Below, in pieces: positions 61,127-64,000 of a stretch of DNA of 64,000 bases (its first letter is position 1; every line of letters starts with the position of its first letter). The DNA is from Acrocarpospora corrugata (GTDB lineage Bacteria > Actinomycetota > Actinomycetes > Streptosporangiales > Streptosporangiaceae). The notes under the pieces were generated by a model, which saw only the letters and a program-made list of their open reading frames with translations, had not been told where the DNA came from and ran no database searches. A program made the translations under genes and the position numbers. The DNA is taken from NCBI RefSeq assembly GCF_009687845.1, contig NZ_BLAD01000069.1, forward strand, positions 1 through 64,000, written 5' to 3'.

Positions 61127-62741
61127 ACCGCATCGGGATGATAGAGGCCCGGAATCTCGGTCGTGGGCTTGGGGGGGTGCCTCGAGCACCCATGGGCAGG
61201 GCTCTCGTGCTCGGGACTCCAGCGCTGGCAGGTCTGATGATTCGGGCTCCAATGCCGAGGGTGCCGATGCTCACCATCCTCATCCTCATCCTCATGCGCA
61301 GGGCGTGCCGCGCCGGGTGGAGGAGGTCCGCGCGTTCTGTGAAGTGGAGCGGACGGTGCCGGTGGGCGAGGCCCGGAGGCGGGCGGAGACGGCTGTGGCC
61401 GCGCTGGGCCTGCGGGCGGAGCTCGTGGACGTCGGCGGGGGTCGCGATCCGACCGCCTGGTGGTGCGGGCTGCACGACGGAGCGGGGGACGCCTCGCCGG
61501 TCGCGTGCGGGATGGGGAAGGGGCGCCCGGAGGAGGCCCGCGTGGGCGCCCTGTTCGAGGCCCTCGAGCACCACCTCACCGGCCCGGCCGGGTTCGACCC
61601 CGCCGCCGTGGAGCATGCCCCGCCCGCCGGGATCGCCGCTGGGCCGCTGAGCGAGGACGCCTACGCGCTGCTGCTGGCCCGGATGCCCGGCCGACGGATG
61701 GCCTGCCTGCGCTATCGCGCCCTCGGCGGGGGACGGGAGGTGCTGGTTCCGCTGTTCTTGTCCGCCCCTTGGTACGTCGAGACCGGCGCCGCGCGGCTGC
61801 GTGACCTGGCTGGGGACGACTGCGACTACGCCCATCTGATGCGCTACAGCTGCAACAGCGGCTCGGCCGCCGGGGTCACCGCCGCAGAGGCGCTGCTGCA
61901 TGCTCTCAACGAGGCGATCGAGCGCGACGCACTGTCCCTGCTCCTGATACGAGCCTTCCTGGGCGACGGAGGAGGTCGGCTCAGGCTGACCGATCCCGAT
62001 CCGGGCGGGGATGGAGGTCAGCCCAGGCTGATCGATCCGGGCCTGGGCAGGGGTGGAGGTCAGCCCAGGCTGACCGAGCCGGACCTGGGGGGAGGCGGGT
62101 TCCAGCTTAGGCTGGTCGACCCGGACACGCTTCCGCCCGGCCTCGCGCGGGCGTACACGACGGCGGAAGAGCTGACCGGATCATCGGTGCACCTGCTGGA
62201 TATCACCAGTGGCATCGGGGTGCCGACCATGCTCGCGTACACGGCCCCCACATCGCGTCATCCGCATCGGCGCGGTGCGGGGACCTCGCTGAGCCCGGCC
62301 TACGCCGCCTGGCGCGCTCTCACCGAGCTCGTCCAGGTCACTCACGGCGAGAGCCTGCCGCCCTCCGGAGCTCCGGCGCACCGTGATCTGACCGGGCTGG
62401 CGGCGCATCCCGCGCTGCTCGCCTGCGGACGGTTCGACCTCACGGATCGCCTGCGCGAGGCGTGTGTGATCCCCTTCCCGCACACGACCAAGACGGCCGG
62501 GCGCCCGGGCGCTCAGTTGCGGAAGGTGGTCGCGATGCTGGCCGCGCGGGGGCACACGGCCTATGGCCGGACAGTGCGCGCCCTCCCCGGGGGAATCACC
62601 GCCGTGCATGTGATCGTGCCGGCCCTGGAGCGGTTCATCCTGATCACCGACGGCAACCTTGTGGTCCCCGGTCGCAGAGGGCAGGCCGCCGCGGCCAGGC
62701 GGGCACGCGCCTTGCCCGCGCCCGGGAGAGTTTCCGAATAG
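61113..62741 (+). CDS. YcaO-domain protein
   Basis: Protein of about 542 residues if it starts at ATG 61113, which overlaps the peptide stop; GTG at 61305 or 61317 would drop a low-complexity, His-rich N-terminus (HHPHPHPHAQG) and still keep the fold. YcaO ATP-binding glutamates are seen in VGALFEALEHHLTG and HALNEAIERDALSLLL; other blocks are YSCNSGSAAGVTAAEALLHA and SPAYAAWRALTELVQ, and KVVAMLAARGHTAYGRTVRA. YcaO enzymes phosphorylate peptide backbone amides to make azolines, thioamides or amidines. No E1-like, dehydrogenase or TfuA partner is seen nearby. Residues about 287-328 are an internal 14-residue repeat. Confidence 0.75.
   Translation: MARGRPHRDDRGPESRSWAWGGASSTHGQGSRARDSSAGRSDDSGSNAEGADAHHPHPHPHAQGVPRRVEEVRAFCEVERTVPVGEARRRAETAVAALGLRAELVDVGGGRDPTAWWCGLHDGAGDASPVACGMGKGRPEEARVGALFEALEHHLTGPAGFDPAAVEHAPPAGIAAGPLSEDAYALLLARMPGRRMACLRYRALGGGREVLVPLFLSAPWYVETGAARLRDLAGDDCDYAHLMRYSCNSGSAAGVTAAEALLHALNEAIERDALSLLLIRAFLGDGGGRLRLTDPDPGGDGGQPRLIDPGLGRGGGQPRLTEPDLGGGGFQLRLVDPDTLPPGLARAYTTAEELTGSSVHLLDITSGIGVPTMLAYTAPTSRHPHRRGAGTSLSPAYAAWRALTELVQVTHGESLPPSGAPAHRDLTGLAAHPALLACGRFDLTDRLREACVIPFPHTTKTAGRPGAQLRKVVAMLAARGHTAYGRTVRALPGGITAVHVIVPALERFILITDGNLVVPGRRGQAAAARRARALPAPGRVSE
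61971..62096 (+). repeat. 42-base tandem repeat inside the YcaO gene
   Basis: Three 42-base copies start at 61971, 62013 and 62055, encoding 14-residue units such as GGQPRLIDPGLGRG and GGQPRLTEPDLGGG, followed by a degenerate fourth (GFQLRLVDPD). The reading frame is kept. It lies as an insert between two YcaO core blocks. Confidence 0.85.
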
Positions 62742-62853
62742 ATGCCACCCAATTGGCGGCCCCTTCAATAAGGCGGCCAGTTTTCCGATTTACCGACCTT
62801 GCATTTAGAATTCTCTGCCCTGTTTTGATATGAAATATGCGCACAATGGGCTC

Positions 62854-64000
62854 ATGTCTTCACGATATTGGCGGCAGAATCGCAAGGCCAAGGCGTCGGT
62901 GGCGCTGGGGGTTTTGCTCCTCGGCCTGTCCACCGTGTTCCTGATCGTGGCTCCGCAATTGCAGCAGGGCCTGGGAAAAACGGTCGGAACCGCCACGTTC
63001 GTAGCGGCGGCGGGCAGCGCGATGGCGCTGGGGAACAGCCTGATCCAGTTTCTGTCCTGGTGGCGCAAGCGCGGCGCGCCCGCGCCCGCGCCGACATCCG
63101 CCGATATCGGCAAAGCGAAGGACATTCTCGCGGGCATGGTGACCCAGCAGTGGCGCGACGAGACGATCCTGCGCTCGCTGTGCGATCCCGAGCCCATGCC
63201 GCTGCCCTGGCGCTCGACCGAGCGCCGCGAGCTCGTCGATCATCCCGAGATCATCGCCAAGGGCACGGTGGCCTTCCCGGGCCTGGACGTGCACATCGCG
63301 GACATGGCGCACAACTTCCGCGCGCTCCGCTGCCGCCGGCTGGTCGTGCTGGGCGGGCCGGGCACCGGGAAGACGACCCTGGCCGTGCAGCTGGTGCTCG
63401 AACTGCTGCGGACGCGGCAGCCGGAGGAGCCCGTCCCGGTGCTGGTGTCGGCCGCGCGCTGGGACGACCGTACCTGTCCGCAGTTGCAGGACTGGCTGGC
63501 GGCGAGCCTGGCGATGGACTATCCCGCGCTGCGCGCGGAGGGGCTCGGCCCCGACATCCCGGAGACGCTGGTGGCCCGCGGCGAGGTGCTGCCCGTCATC
63601 GACGGGCTGGACGAGCTGCCCGCCCACGCCCGCGCGGACATGCTCGCCGGGCTGAACCGGTCGATGTACGACACCGACCAGCTCATCCTCACCTGCCGTA
63701 CGGCGCAGTTCGCCGAGTCCGTCCGGGAGATCAGCGACGTCCTGACGGCGACGGCGGTCATCGAACCGCAGCCCATGACTCCCGCCGCGGCGGCCGACTA
63801 CCTGACGGCGTGCCTGCCTCCCGTGCCCCACGCCCGCTGGCCCCGCGTCCTGGAGGCGCTGCGCGCGGGCACCGTCCCGGCCCTGTCCGAGGTCACTTCG
63901 ACATCCCTGGGGCTCTGGCTGGTTCGCGCCACCTATATCGCGCCGCGGGCGAATCCGACGCCGCTGCTGGAGCTGGGGCGCGGCAGCGCGGCCGAGCTGC
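62854..64000 (+). CDS. Membrane-anchored NACHT NTPase (partial, runs off window)
   Basis: The frame is open from ATG at 62854 to the right edge (382 residues seen). Two hydrophobic segments (VALGVLLLGLSTVFLIVAP and TATFVAAAGSAMALGNSL) at residues about 14-65 predict an N-terminal membrane hairpin. A STAND-type NTPase follows: Walker A LVVLGGPGTGKTTLAVQ, Walker B VLPVIDGLDELP with the NACHT extra acidic residues, and LILTCRTAQFAE sensor. The C-terminal sensor or repeat part lies outside. NACHT proteins in bacteria act in defence and signalling. Confidence 0.85.
   Translation, partial: MSSRYWRQNRKAKASVALGVLLLGLSTVFLIVAPQLQQGLGKTVGTATFVAAAGSAMALGNSLIQFLSWWRKRGAPAPAPTSADIGKAKDILAGMVTQQWRDETILRSLCDPEPMPLPWRSTERRELVDHPEIIAKGTVAFPGLDVHIADMAHNFRALRCRRLVVLGGPGTGKTTLAVQLVLELLRTRQPEEPVPVLVSAARWDDRTCPQLQDWLAASLAMDYPALRAEGLGPDIPETLVARGEVLPVIDGLDELPAHARADMLAGLNRSMYDTDQLILTCRTAQFAESVREISDVLTATAVIEPQPMTPAAAADYLTACLPPVPHARWPRVLEALRAGTVPALSEVTSTSLGLWLVRATYIAPRANPTPLLELGRGSAAEL

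Overview
The window is high-GC actinobacterial DNA, most likely from a Streptosporangiales-type soil actinomycete (Streptosporangium/Actinomadura/Nonomuraea-like). This rests on the strong G/C third-position bias, the many GTG starts, a SARP-family regulator, a large LuxR regulator, a CHAT/Hsp70 locus, a contractile injection system of actinobacterial layout and IS66/IS110/IS5-type remnants. Taxonomy is inferred from style and gene content only. I see no rRNA, tRNA or CRISPR array.

Region 1 (1-15559) is the most unusual part. A CHAT protein tail lies at the left edge on the plus strand. Facing it is a tightly packed ten-gene minus-strand operon read from 14064 down to 362: CATRA-associated small protein, two-TM protein, 95-aa helical protein, TPR-CHAT caspase-like protein, 35-aa ORF, a 1585-aa membrane-anchored TPR protein, a J-like protein with a changed HPD motif, a GrpE-like factor, an Hsp70 with four zinc ribbons between its two domains, and a zinc ribbon/TPR/GHKL ATPase protein. 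Diverging from it is a SARP regulator fused to a macro domain resembling that of Thoeris ThsA. I read the whole as a candidate NTP- and protease-dependent conflict or stress system under nucleotide-sensing control; this function is inference.

Region 2 (15560-20972) is a decay zone: pieces of an integrase, an IS110 and an IS5 element, an intact GNAT gene trapped between two halves of an integrase, two tandem frameshifted paralogues, a PIN/RHH-type toxin-antitoxin pair and a HerA-like C-terminal scrap.

Region 3 (20973-26171) holds a LuxR-family ATPase regulator, a SnoaL-like protein, an alpha/beta hydrolase and an unrecognised helical protein, all on the plus strand.

Region 4 (26193-42689, minus strand) is a complete extracellular/cytoplasmic contractile injection system: AAA+ ATPase, DUF4255, sheath, tube, assembly proteins, DUF4157, LysM, VgrG-like spike, PAAR tip, gp25, baseplate J, tail protein, fibre, small coiled-coil protein and a nuclease-tipped cargo toxin.

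Region 5 (42833-55583) contains an acyltransferase, a small conserved protein, a protease-MoxR-DUF58-VWA-VWA operon, a FAD oxidoreductase, an IS66 element that has cut off an ornithine cyclodeaminase gene, a TetR/flavin monooxygenase divergent pair sharing a 20-bp-arm operator, and an LLM oxidoreductase.

Region 6 (55677-64000) has a YdeI-like protein, an LLM monooxygenase beside a decayed sulfonate-type ABC transporter (frameshifts in all three genes), a CGNR protein, a cupin behind a 13-bp repeat array, a 41-aa peptide followed by a YcaO enzyme (a possible minimal RiPP locus), and the start of a membrane NACHT NTPase.
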